Assembly (NCBI GenBank): GCA_965263305.1 | Contig: OZ253666.1 | Coordinates: 1,054,001 to 1,118,000, forward strand | Reading direction: 5' to 3' | Origin: MED-G105 sp965263305 | GTDB taxonomy: Bacteria; Pseudomonadota; Alphaproteobacteria; Caulobacterales; Parvularculaceae | Length of the DNA stretch: 64,000 nucleotides | In this document: piece by piece, positions 48,979-57,854 of the stretch | How positions within the stretch are numbered: position 1 is the stretch's first letter | Layout of the letters: the number at the start of each line of letters is the position of its first letter | Position numbers and translations under genes: made by a program | The notes under the pieces: generated by a model | What the model saw: the letters and a program-made list of their open reading frames with translations, nothing else | What the model was told of the DNA's origin: nothing | Databases searched by the model: none

Positions 48979-49782
48979 TTAGAATGACGCCGATAAAGCA
49001 AAGACGACATTGGCCGCCGCGATCCCAGGCCGGAAACCTGGATTGATCAATTGGAATTCCTCAGCCTCGGCCGTGGAAATGTCCGTATCGACATATGTCA
49101 CTGAGGCTTCTAACGGTCCCCACGGAATTGGAACCGAAGCGCTGACAGACCAGTCAAGATAGGTGCCCGTTGGCGATGGCACCCAGCCATTTGGCCCCGC
49201 ACCCGGATTACCGTCAGAATACCCTACATGGCCGGAAATGCTCACAGGCGTCGTCGGGATGGCGTAGCCTGCATCGAGAAAGACGTAGATATTGTCTTCT
49301 TTGACGTCATTAAGCGACAACGAATCCTGCCTCGGGGCGTAATTTGCGCCAAGCAATAGATCAACATCGCTCACCGTCGCGCCGACGGCGCCGTAGATTT
49401 CTGCGTACGCCGTTCTGCTGGAGCCTTGCGGGAAAATGTAATAGATCGCCCGCAAGTCAACGGTTATCCCATCAATCGTGGTCGTATAACCGCCGTAGAG
49501 GTCCACTTCGGTGTTTGATCCGCCAAACGATCCCCATCCTGACAGGTTTGAGGCCCACACACCGGCATAAAATCCATCCTCATGAGCCACGTCAAAGCCG
49601 CCCTGGATCGTCAAATCATTTTCCGTCTGCGAGATGCCGCGAAATCTGTAATCTGTCGCAATCGTCGTATTGGCAGAGAAGGAAAACTTGCTTTTTGAGG
49701 CCTCTTCCTCCTGCGCCAACGCGCTATTTGCGCCGCCAACTATTCCTAAAACTGCAATTCCGCTCACTAATAAGTTGCGCAT
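48979..49782 (-). CDS. TorF-family putative porin
   Basis: A 267-residue outer-membrane protein with a cleavable signal peptide (to SALAQE). The family signature TTIATDYRFRGISQTENDLTIQGGFDV near the start and regular beta-strands throughout end in an aromatic residue (LSASF). It is divergent from glnK-amt, a linkage seen in many proteobacteria that suggests a channel for ammonium or other small solutes under nitrogen limitation. Start at 49782 (MRNLLVSGI) fits the signal peptide. Confidence 0.9.
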   Translation of the reverse strand: MRNLLVSGIAVLGIVGGANSALAQEEEASKSKFSFSANTTIATDYRFRGISQTENDLTIQGGFDVAHEDGFYAGVWASNLSGWGSFGGSNTEVDLYGGYTTTIDGITVDLRAIYYIFPQGSSRTAYAEIYGAVGATVSDVDLLLGANYAPRQDSLSLNDVKEDNIYVFLDAGYAIPTTPVSISGHVGYSDGNPGAGPNGWVPSPTGTYLDWSVSASVPIPWGPLEASVTYVDTDISTAEAEEFQLINPGFRPGIAAANVVFALSASF

Positions 49783-49912
49783 ATCGGTCCCTTCACTTAC
49801 TTTAGGTGTATACTGAACTAAATTGATACGTGTCTGGACGATATCTAACGATAGCTTTTTGCAGCGCACAAGTTTTCTTCGCAATTGCATCATTATTTTA
49901 TCGCAAATGTGT

Positions 49913-49930
49913 CATAATGGTCACATTATG
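49913..49930. promoter_or_regulatory. Possible operator between torF-like and glnK
   Basis: A 7-bp inverted repeat, CATAATG and CATTATG, with a 4-base spacer in the divergent intergenic region. Placed to affect either gene. No sigma-54 promoter with correct spacing was found for glnK. Confidence 0.35.
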
Positions 49931-50105
49931 CCGTGTATTTGGCTATTTTTCGCCGATTATGCTCTAACTAGAAGGAAATTGCGCAGATATACGCCTCAAA
50001 TTTTGTTGCAATGCAGTAATTTTATTGATTAGTCTCAGGGCTCACCATAGTATGGAATGGACAAAATTATATTCTGTATAACGATGACGAGAGGAAAGGC
50101 GAGAT

Positions 50106-50444
50106 ATGAAACTCATCACAGCCGTGATTCGGCCGCAAAATTTGGAGGATGTTCGCACCGCGCTTAGCTCAGTTGGCGCAAATGGTTTAACCGTCAGCGA
50201 CGTTCAAGGATATGGCCGCCAAAAAGGTCATACTGAAGTTTATCGAGGGGCCGAATACAGCGTTGACTTCCGTCCAAAGAAGAAAATCGAAGTTGTCGTC
50301 ACCGACGACGCCGTCGACGCCGCGTTGACCGCCATCGCAGAGGCGGCGAACACAGGATCAATTGGCGATGGGAAGATTTTTGTCGTTGATGTTCTCCAAG
50401 CCATTCGTGTTCGAACCGGCGAAACTGGCGCCGACGCACTTTGA
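50106..50444 (+). CDS. glnK: Nitrogen regulatory protein P-II (GlnK type)
   Basis: A 112-residue PII protein. The T-loop reads GHTEVYRGAEYSVDFRPK, with the uridylylation target Tyr51 conserved, and the ATP/2-oxoglutarate-binding segments (VVTDDAVDAALTAIAEAANTGSIGDGKIFV) are intact. It senses nitrogen and energy state and blocks the ammonium transporter encoded 40 bases downstream. Confidence 0.97.
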   Translation: MKLITAVIRPQNLEDVRTALSSVGANGLTVSDVQGYGRQKGHTEVYRGAEYSVDFRPKKKIEVVVTDDAVDAALTAIAEAANTGSIGDGKIFVVDVLQAIRVRTGETGADAL

Positions 50445-50484
50445 TTTAATATCGAAAATAAAAGAAAAATAGGACGACAAGGTA

Positions 50485-51804
50485 ATGAACAAACAAAAAT
50501 CTGTTTGCGTGAGCCTCGCTCTTATAGCGGCCACGCTCCTCAGCAGCGGGGCCTATGCACAAGAAGCCGCTGCAGAACCAGCGGCGGCAAGCGATACATC
50601 GCTATTTGTCTTTAACACGGTTCTCTTTTTGCTATCCGGCATGGTCGTAATGTTTATGGCGGCTGGCTTCGCCATGCTAGAGGCTGGACTAGTGCGCTCT
50701 AAAAACGCCGCCACAATCTGCTTAAAGAACATCGCTCTTTTTTCCGTTGCCGGATTGATGGTTTGGATCACCGGTTACAATCTCATCTACGGCGTCGCTG
50801 AAGGTGGGTTTATCGGAACGTTTGGCCCTTGGAGCGCTGATGATTCTGATCCAACGGGCGTTGGGTATTCAGCGTCTTCAGATTGGTTCTTCCAAATGGT
50901 GTTCGTCGCAACGGCGGCGTCAATCGTATCGGGCACCGTCGCTGAGCGGGTCAAACTTTGGCCGTTTATGATTTTTGTCGCCATATTGACCGGGTTCATC
51001 TATCCCATCGTCGCGTCATGGGAATGGGGCGGCGGTTTCTTGGACGCCCAATTTGGGTTCTCTGATTTCGCCGGATCGACCCTTGTTCACTCAACAGGCG
51101 GTTGGGCTGCGCTGGCCGGCGCCCTCGTGATCGGCGCCAGAGACGGGAAGTATAAGCCGACGGGCGAAATCACGCCGATCCCTGGCTCTTCCCTGCCGCT
51201 GGCGACCCTCGGCACATTTATCTTGTGGCTCGGTTGGTTTGGCTTCAACGGCGGGTCTCAGCTCGCCCTTGGCACCATCACCGACGCTGTGTCCGTCGCC
51301 AACGTCATGGTCAACACGAATATGGCCGCATGCGGCGGCGTCGTCAGCGCGATGGTGCTAACGCAGGTTTTGCATAAGAAGATCGATCTGACGATCGTGC
51401 TAAACGGCGCCATTGGCGGACTTGTCTCCATCACGGCCGAACCATTGACCCCCGCCATCTGGCAAGCCGTGTTGATCGGCGCTGTCGGCGGCGTGATTGT
51501 CACCGTTTCCGTGCCGGTTCTCGACAAGTTGAAGATCGACGATGTGGTCGGCGCAATCCCCGCCCACCTTCTGTGCGGAATTTGGGGAACACTGGTTGTC
51601 CCAATGACGAATTCCGATGCGAATTTTGTCGGACAGATTGTCGGGATCATCGCGATTGGCGTGTTCGCCTTCGCGACAAGCTTCGTGGTGTGGACCGTTC
51701 TAAAGATGACCCTGGGCGTTCGAGCAGACGCCGAGCATGAACGGCGCGGGTTGGACCAGGCGGAGCTGGGCTTGGAGGCTTACCCGGAATTCTCCCGCAG
51801 CTAA
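50485..51804 (+). CDS. amt: Ammonium transporter
   Basis: A 439-residue transporter with a cleavable signal sequence (to SGAYAQE), as usual for proteobacterial AmtB, and about eleven transmembrane helices. Signature sequences are DFAGSTLVHSTGGWAALAGALVIGAR, LGWFGFNGGSQLAL and the AHLLCGIWGTL region; the pore histidines are in VHSTGG and AHLLCG. Partner of GlnK. Confidence 0.97.
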   Translation: MNKQKSVCVSLALIAATLLSSGAYAQEAAAEPAAASDTSLFVFNTVLFLLSGMVVMFMAAGFAMLEAGLVRSKNAATICLKNIALFSVAGLMVWITGYNLIYGVAEGGFIGTFGPWSADDSDPTGVGYSASSDWFFQMVFVATAASIVSGTVAERVKLWPFMIFVAILTGFIYPIVASWEWGGGFLDAQFGFSDFAGSTLVHSTGGWAALAGALVIGARDGKYKPTGEITPIPGSSLPLATLGTFILWLGWFGFNGGSQLALGTITDAVSVANVMVNTNMAACGGVVSAMVLTQVLHKKIDLTIVLNGAIGGLVSITAEPLTPAIWQAVLIGAVGGVIVTVSVPVLDKLKIDDVVGAIPAHLLCGIWGTLVVPMTNSDANFVGQIVGIIAIGVFAFATSFVVWTVLKMTLGVRADAEHERRGLDQAELGLEAYPEFSRS

Positions 51805-51860
51805 CGACATCACGTCATTTCTTCGCCAGCGCAACATGACCCGCTGGCGGCAGATCAAAG

Positions 51861-51897
51861 ACGGCCGCAATGAAAGATTGCGGCCGTTTTTTGTTTT
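51861..51897 (+). terminator. Terminator of glnK-amt
   Basis: An 11-bp perfect stem (51861-51871 with 51877-51887), 5-base loop and a long T-rich tail (TTTTTGTTTTT). Confidence 0.93.
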
Positions 51898-52376
51898 TCT
51901 TATCCGGCATAGATGCGTCTCCACCCCGCGTGCGGAAATACGTCTCTCTGGCGCCCGGCCCGAGGGCCAATGCTCTCGCCCCCTCGTCGCGCACACCCCT
52001 CGTGACCCCATTGTGGCCCAATAACCGCAGTTTTGGTCGCAAATTATTGCGCATCCTTAACGTTATTGGCTCGTTAACTATGTCCGCGCCATTTGTATCA
52101 GCGTGCGAGCACTGCCGCGGCTAAAACGCTGGTTGATAATGCTAACGTTAACGCCAAAGGCCAAATCTTGTTGCATTTTTGCGACGGTGCCGCGCAAGGG
52201 CGCGCAAAGGCTGGTCTCCAAGCTGGACTAGCGCGGTATGAAACGTGAAGAGTGAAACGATGGAAGACGCGGCAAAAATATAGTCTCTCAAAAGTAACTG
52301 CTTTGCTGTGGATATCTAAATAGTTCTAAAAAACGACCCCGTCAGGGAGGGGTCTCGGCTTAAGGGGTTTTGCCAA
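51898..52376. other. 479-base intergenic region upstream of the TonB receptor
   Basis: No coding sequence supported. The left half is GC-rich with no convincing frame. The right half contains repeated GTTAAC-like motifs (around 52060-52160) and a region suited to the receptor promoter; no iron-box or TPP-riboswitch signature was recognised. Confidence 0.4.
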
Positions 52377-55300
52377 ATGACTAAATCGAAGACTGCTAGA
52401 ACCGCAACGACGCGCCTGTTATGCGGCGCCGCTCTTGGCGCTGTCGCCGCTGGCGCTGCAAGCGCCCAGTCCATTTCAGACGAAATCGTGGTTACCGCTC
52501 AACGTCAGGAACAGTCCCTCCAGGACGTGCCGATTGCGGTTTCTGCATTCGGCGGCGAGGAACTGGATAATCGCCAGATCGAGTCGCTACAGGACATTCA
52601 GTTCAACATTCCGAGTTTCTCCTTCTCCCGAACGGCCTTCACCGGCTCAGCCGTTTCGCTGCGCGGGATCGCCTCCTTCGCAACCGGCGCCACCACAGAG
52701 CCGTCCGTATCGGTCCACCTGAATGATGTGTTCATCGCTGCGCCGCGTCTTTTCGAAACTGAGTTTTTCGATATTGAACGCCTGGAAGTTCTGCGCGGCC
52801 CGCAAGGCACGCTGTTCGGTCGGAACGCAACGGCTGGTGTTGTCAACGTCATCACCAACAAAGCTGACCCATCTGAAATTAGCGGCGCGATCGACGCCGA
52901 ATACGGCAACTTCAATTCTGTCAAAGTCAAAGGCGCGTTGAACCTGCCCATCGTTCAGGACGTGCTCGCCGCCCGCATCGCCGGCACGATCATTAAGCGC
53001 GATGGCTTCGCAACCAACGTTTTCACTGGCAACGATATCGATGACCGTGACATTTTCGCGGTTCGCGGCTCGGTCCGCTGGCAGCCAACCGACAACACAA
53101 CAGTAGATTTCACGGCAAGCTTCTTCCGCGAAGAAGACAACCGCCAGCGCGCCACGGCCACGCTCTGTAATCCAGACCCAATCGTCGGCTGTACGCCAGG
53201 TCCGCTCAGCTTCGGCGGCGTTGGCCCTGATCAAAACGCGACGACCCTTGGTCTTTCATCAGTTGAAGCCCTCAGCCTCGTCGGCATCGGTGTTGGCGGC
53301 GGTGTTCTTGACGCTGCCGGCGTCGCCGCAACTGATCCGAGCCGCGATCTCGTGAACGCCTTCGCCACCTCGCAAGCGGCGACATTCGGCCTGTTCAGCA
53401 TCGCTGCAGGACCGAATTTCAGCCCGTTCCCGCAATCCACCGATCCACGGGTTCAAGCGTTTGATGTCGATCCGGAAAACGAAGTTGAAGAACTGATCTT
53501 CCAGGTCAATGCAAAGCACGATTTTGAGAACTTCTCGTTCAAGCTGAACGCTGGCTACGGCGAATCCAGCATTCGTCAGGAAGAAGACTTCGACGGCGTC
53601 GTCTCCCCCGAGTTCTTCTTGAACCCAGCCTTTTCGACCGGCGTCCCAGGCGGAGCCTTCCCAATCGCGCCAGGCGTGACCAACTTGCCAGTCGGCGGCT
53701 TGCCAATCCTCGGCAACACGCTGTTCGCTGGCGGCACCCTGCCGGTTTCCGCGTTTGGTGACGCGAACAACCTCGCCGGCGCTATCGGCGGCTTCGAGCA
53801 AGCACGCTCTAATCGTCAGCAGGCGATCAGCCAATCACTGGGCGACACTGAGTACTACTCTGTCGAAGGCATCGTGACGTCTGATTTCGACAGCCGTTTC
53901 AACTTCCTTCTCGGCTCAAGCTTCTCACGCTCTGAAGGCGAAGCGGACTTCTCCGCGAACGCAACGTCGCTGGATTACTTCGCCGCTGTTGGCGGTACGT
54001 TGATTGCGCGGAATACCGCTTTTGCAACGGCGCTCGCCCAGGGCGCTCCACTGAATGTCGCCCTCGACTCTGCAAACGCCGTCGACGGTCTCGTCGCATT
54101 CGTACCGTTCTTCTTCAACGACGCTGAAGATGTTGTCACACGGTCGATCTCGATCTTCGCGGAAGGCTATCTCGATATCACGGACACCCTGAAGTTCACC
54201 GGCGGTATTCGTCGTAACTTCGACCGTAAGAGCAGTAGCGAACGCGGAAACTTCCTGGAATCTCCTGGAACGGCAATTTCCTTCTTACCCGTTGGCACGA
54301 CGGACATCACCGATGCGGTTAACACGATTAACCCATTCCTATCCCGCGAAGGCGACTTCAACGCCACGACGGGTCGCGCGGTTCTGCAGTGGACGCCATC
54401 TGACGGTACTGAGGTCTATGCGTCTTACACCCGCGGCTTTAAGGCGGGCGGGTTCAACCCGGTCGCTAGCGTCAACTTCCCAGGCGTTGCCCCTGTCTTT
54501 GACCCAGAAACCATCAACTCCTTCGAAGCGGGTGTGAAGTCGGTCTTGTTTGAAGGTCTCCTGCGCGCAAATCTGACGGGCTACTACTACGACTATAACG
54601 GCCTGCAGGTTTCGAACTTCCAGCAGCAAACTGTGGTGAACGAAAACATTGACGCCCGCGTCTTCGGTGTGGAAGGCGAATTCGTTCTTCAGCCGACCGA
54701 TGACCTCGTCTTCAACTCGACGATCTCTTACCTAAATACACAGATCACCGATGAAGACTTCACGTCCATCAACTCGCTGAACCCAGCGGCCGGCAATCCG
54801 AACGCCGTCGTTCTGAGCGACCTCACCAACGCCAGTAACTGTGTTCTCGTACAGGACCCGAACGAACTGGCCGCCCTTGGTTTGACGTCTCTCATCGGCG
54901 CTGATCTGTCGACGATCAACCCAGCCTTCGCCGCTGGCAACGCTCTGCTCGCCAGCCCATTCACGGCTTGTGGCGCGTTAGAAGGCTTCCTCGAAGGTGC
55001 ATTCAACCCAGCTGTGGGCACGAACTTTGAGGTTGCACAGATCGGTCTTGCCCAAAGCGTTGACGGCAACGACCTGCCAAGCTCACCGGAATTCACCATT
55101 TCCGGCGGTGTTCAGTATACCTTCCGCACCACCAGCGGCCTGACAGTGACACCGCGTTTCGACGCCTACTATCAGACGTCATCGTTCTCCACGATCTTCA
55201 ACGAAGTGCAGGACAATCTCGACAGCTACTTCCTTGGCAATGTGCAAGTCACCCTTTCCCCGGAAGAAGGCAATTGGTTCGTGCGCGGCTTTGTCCAGAA

Positions 55301-55424
55301 CATTACGGACAACGACGTGATCCTCGGCCTGTCGACGATCTCTGGTCAGACCTCCGGCAACTTCTCTCAGGGTTTCTTGACCGAACCACGCCGTTGGGGC
55401 ATCGGCGTCGGCTTCAACTTCTAA
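52377..55424 (+). CDS. TonB-dependent receptor
   Basis: A 1015-residue outer-membrane receptor. It has a signal peptide (to ASAQS), a TonB box (DEIVVTAQRQEQ), a plug domain with DVPIAVSAFGGEEL and RLEVLRGPQGTLFGRNATAGVVNVITN, then a 22-strand barrel with long Phe/Asn/Gly-rich loops, ending RRWGIGVGFNF. The plug pattern matches the large receptor group of sphingomonad/caulobacter-type bacteria. Substrate unknown; long loops of about 100 residues occur at 280-340 and 440-510. Confidence 0.96.
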   Translation: MTKSKTARTATTRLLCGAALGAVAAGAASAQSISDEIVVTAQRQEQSLQDVPIAVSAFGGEELDNRQIESLQDIQFNIPSFSFSRTAFTGSAVSLRGIASFATGATTEPSVSVHLNDVFIAAPRLFETEFFDIERLEVLRGPQGTLFGRNATAGVVNVITNKADPSEISGAIDAEYGNFNSVKVKGALNLPIVQDVLAARIAGTIIKRDGFATNVFTGNDIDDRDIFAVRGSVRWQPTDNTTVDFTASFFREEDNRQRATATLCNPDPIVGCTPGPLSFGGVGPDQNATTLGLSSVEALSLVGIGVGGGVLDAAGVAATDPSRDLVNAFATSQAATFGLFSIAAGPNFSPFPQSTDPRVQAFDVDPENEVEELIFQVNAKHDFENFSFKLNAGYGESSIRQEEDFDGVVSPEFFLNPAFSTGVPGGAFPIAPGVTNLPVGGLPILGNTLFAGGTLPVSAFGDANNLAGAIGGFEQARSNRQQAISQSLGDTEYYSVEGIVTSDFDSRFNFLLGSSFSRSEGEADFSANATSLDYFAAVGGTLIARNTAFATALAQGAPLNVALDSANAVDGLVAFVPFFFNDAEDVVTRSISIFAEGYLDITDTLKFTGGIRRNFDRKSSSERGNFLESPGTAISFLPVGTTDITDAVNTINPFLSREGDFNATTGRAVLQWTPSDGTEVYASYTRGFKAGGFNPVASVNFPGVAPVFDPETINSFEAGVKSVLFEGLLRANLTGYYYDYNGLQVSNFQQQTVVNENIDARVFGVEGEFVLQPTDDLVFNSTISYLNTQITDEDFTSINSLNPAAGNPNAVVLSDLTNASNCVLVQDPNELAALGLTSLIGADLSTINPAFAAGNALLASPFTACGALEGFLEGAFNPAVGTNFEVAQIGLAQSVDGNDLPSSPEFTISGGVQYTFRTTSGLTVTPRFDAYYQTSSFSTIFNEVQDNLDSYFLGNVQVTLSPEEGNWFVRGFVQNITDNDVILGLSTISGQTSGNFSQGFLTEPRRWGIGVGFNF

Positions 55425-55447
55425 GCCGACTTCCATTCGTGTTAAGA

Positions 55448-55474
55448 AAGCGGCCCTTCGGGGCCGCTTTTTTA
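55448..55474 (+). terminator. Terminator of the TonB receptor
   Basis: A 10-bp stem (55448-55456 plus pairing through 55461-55470), a stable TTCG tetraloop and a T6 tail, 23 bases past the stop. Confidence 0.93.
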
Positions 55475-55697
55475 TTGGGGCGGGTTTTGGAAAACGCACG
55501 TCGTAAAATTTTATTTGGTATTTACCAAACTACCGTTCTCGCTTGCATGAAACGTTAACTCCTTCCTGCTTCATATACCGCAAGGTGAGCGTGTTCGAGT
55601 AAGGGTCGCCGGTATCAAGTGTCTCAGCAACTATCTGGCGCAAATTTTGCTGGGCATTTCCCTTCTGGAACGAAATAGTACAGCCAGGATGGCAGGA

Positions 55698-56273
55698 ATG
55701 TCCAAAGTACAGCAACAAAGGGCCCGGTCCGCGCAAAAAAAGCGACGGGGATTTAGGCATAATCAACGCGGTGCAGCAGCGCTTGAGTTTGCGATCCTCG
55801 CCCCGATTTTTCTCGCGTTGACGTTTTCAATCATCGAAGCGGGATTTTACTTCTTCATCAATTCAGCTGTCGATTCTGCAAACGCTAAAGCGGCCCGATT
55901 AATCCGCACAGGCCAAGCCCAAGGCGGCGCCCTCGATCGTGATGCTTTCTTCGACGAAGTGTGCAGCGTTGTCCGCGCTTTTGGCAGTTGCGAGGAAAAA
56001 CTGACGGTCGACGTCAGCCGTTTTAACAACTTTTCCGCCTTGGCCGCCGATGTCTCGAACCCCGTTTGTCGGGACGCCGACCCAATGGATGTCGATGCGC
56101 TGCCTTATCAGACTGGCGCTCAACGCGATATCATACGTGTTCGAATTTGTTTCCTTTATCGAGGATTTAACCCGGCCCTCGGCATGAACTTGCAACGAGC
56201 AGCGAACGGCGACTTTCGCATGCTATCCACATCGATTTTCCGAAATGAACCATTTGCGGGAGGCGGCCAATGA
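55698..56273 (+). CDS. TadE-like pilus assembly protein
   Basis: A 191-residue protein with a basic N-terminus, then RGAAALEFAILAPIFLALTFSIIEAGFYFF, a TadE/TadG-type transmembrane segment with the conserved AALEFA before the helix. The periplasmic domain holds paired cysteines (DEVCSVVRAFGSCEEK; VCRDAD; ICFLYR). Two earlier ATGs (55647, 55689) exist; 55698 has a CCAGGA at better spacing. It overlaps the next gene by 4 bases. Confidence 0.85.
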   Translation: MSKVQQQRARSAQKKRRGFRHNQRGAAALEFAILAPIFLALTFSIIEAGFYFFINSAVDSANAKAARLIRTGQAQGGALDRDAFFDEVCSVVRAFGSCEEKLTVDVSRFNNFSALAADVSNPVCRDADPMDVDALPYQTGAQRDIIRVRICFLYRGFNPALGMNLQRAANGDFRMLSTSIFRNEPFAGGGQ

Positions 56274-56842
56274 TTGCGTCACATACGCCCCGTGTCGTTA
56301 AGAAATTTCTGTCCAACGTCGAAGGCCTCGCCGCCGTCGAGTTCTCTTTTATCGCGCCGATCATGCTGGTGCTATTTTTCGGCGTGGTGGAAGGGTCGGA
56401 CGCTTTATCAGCCAGCCGACGGGTGACGCTATCAGCGAACACGTTGGCGGATCTAGTCGCGCAAGAATCTCAAATAACAGGAGCTGATCTCGACGATATC
56501 TTCGTTGGCATGGCGGACATTGTCACCCCACAAGATGCCAACGTGGATTTTCAGGTTTTTAGCATCATAAGAGATCCTGTCACAGAAAATATCGTTGTCG
56601 ATTGGAGTTACGACAGCACAGGTGCTTCCCCTTCGGCCCAAGGCGATGAATTCACCAATGTTCCGGATGCGACCCTGTTAGACAACGGCGCCACGCTCAT
56701 CGTCACGAACGTGTCGTTTGATTACTCGTCGCGCATCAGCCAATTCATCTTTTCTAACTTGACCCTAGAACGGTCAGCGACGAGATTGCCACGCGCATCC
56801 ATCGCGGTTCAATACTGCCCAACCGCCGCCACGTGCCCTTGA
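56270..56842 (+). CDS. TadE/TadG-family protein
   Basis: A 190-residue partner. EGLAAVEFSFIAPIMLVLFFGVVEG is the TadE-type membrane segment, followed by a periplasmic domain and a C-terminal cysteine pair (QYCPTAATCP). It forms a two-gene unit with the preceding protein; no other tad genes are nearby, so they probably serve a tad pilus encoded elsewhere. Confidence 0.85.
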   Translation: MIASHTPRVVKKFLSNVEGLAAVEFSFIAPIMLVLFFGVVEGSDALSASRRVTLSANTLADLVAQESQITGADLDDIFVGMADIVTPQDANVDFQVFSIIRDPVTENIVVDWSYDSTGASPSAQGDEFTNVPDATLLDNGATLIVTNVSFDYSSRISQFIFSNLTLERSATRLPRASIAVQYCPTAATCP

Positions 56843-56855
56843 GCCGGAATCGCCT

Positions 56856-57662
56856 TTAGCGAGACAAATTGCGAATTTTATTGTGGGGCGTTTCGTCTTC
56901 GCTATTTAAAAGGTCAACAAAAACAGGTGCTTCTTCCATCGCAATTTGGTGCAGCGCTTTGCGGGATGGCGACACCGCGGTGACGACGCCAAAATCTTCT
57001 GACACTGTCCTGTTAAGCCGGCGGGCCGCTTGATCTTCAGCATACCCAACAGTTGCGACCGTTGCCCCGCTTGTCTCTAGTTCTTTGCGGAACAATTCAG
57101 CGATGTAAATGAAGCTCTCAAGGCTGGAGGCGACGTTGCCGCGCGGGGCGCCAAAATCCGCGATCTCGTAGCGGCTGACATAGGCGCCGCCATCAGGCAT
57201 CACCCCGACCGTGGAAAACGCGAAGCTACGATTGAACGCCGTCACCATCTGAGGGTTTGGTGCCTCGCCCTTAAAACGGGCGAGAAAATTCGCGCCCAAG
57301 CATCGGTCGCCATCAGGGCCCAAACAAGCCGCCGGAATGATTTCGAAAATCAACTTCGCGCCATAGGCCGCTTGAAGATATCGCCGCCCGTTTCGCGCCG
57401 TCTTTATGTCGGAGGCGATATTTAGCTCGCCGAGCAATATTCGCAATTCGTAGATGTCGAAACTATCGAGAACTCGATAGGGGTCTTGAAGGGCCGATGG
57501 CGGCGCTGCAAGCGGACCTGGCGCAGCCGGGCCGGTCGCAATGGTTGGCCCCTTCCCATCGCCCTCCATCATCGACGCTTGAAGCGGCGCCGCGCCGAAA
57601 ACCGCCATCGCTGCAACGCAGAGCCCAGCGCGCGCCGCGTTTTTACCGACCCAATTGCTCAT
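56856..57662 (-). CDS. YbjN-domain secreted protein
   Basis: A 268-residue protein with a signal peptide (to ASMMEG). A Pro/Ala-rich linker is followed by a YbjN-like domain (DSFDIYELRILLGELNIASDIKTARNGRRYLQ ... NFLARFKGEAPNPQMVTAFNRSFAFSTVGVMPDGGAYVSRYEIAD). YbjN proteins have an antiparallel type III secretion chaperone-like fold of unknown role. The start at 57662 (MSNWVGK) fits the signal peptide; the longer frame to 58094 lies antisense to the methyltransferase. Confidence 0.75.
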   Translation of the reverse strand: MSNWVGKNAARAGLCVAAMAVFGAAPLQASMMEGDGKGPTIATGPAAPGPLAAPPSALQDPYRVLDSFDIYELRILLGELNIASDIKTARNGRRYLQAAYGAKLIFEIIPAACLGPDGDRCLGANFLARFKGEAPNPQMVTAFNRSFAFSTVGVMPDGGAYVSRYEIADFGAPRGNVASSLESFIYIAELFRKELETSGATVATVGYAEDQAARRLNRTVSEDFGVVTAVSPSRKALHQIAMEEAPVFVDLLNSEDETPHNKIRNLSR

Positions 57663-57854
57663 GATGCATCCCCAAAATTTCATATCGCCGAACGCTGCCT
57701 GTCGGCTTTCAAGGATTATAGTAACCAAAAAATCGACGCTAAGAAAGGACACCCCATTGGGCCAGGGACTATAAAGGGACGATAAACAGCGGCAATACGA
57801 CCACAAAGGCGCAAAAAACTGGCGCCGAGTGGTGAGCCATGCGATGAGCCCGCC

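Noticed and set aside
49893..50105. Sigma-54 promoter upstream of glnK
   Set aside because: A GG...GC pair near 49942-49955 has a 9-base rather than 10-base spacing and poor flanking consensus.
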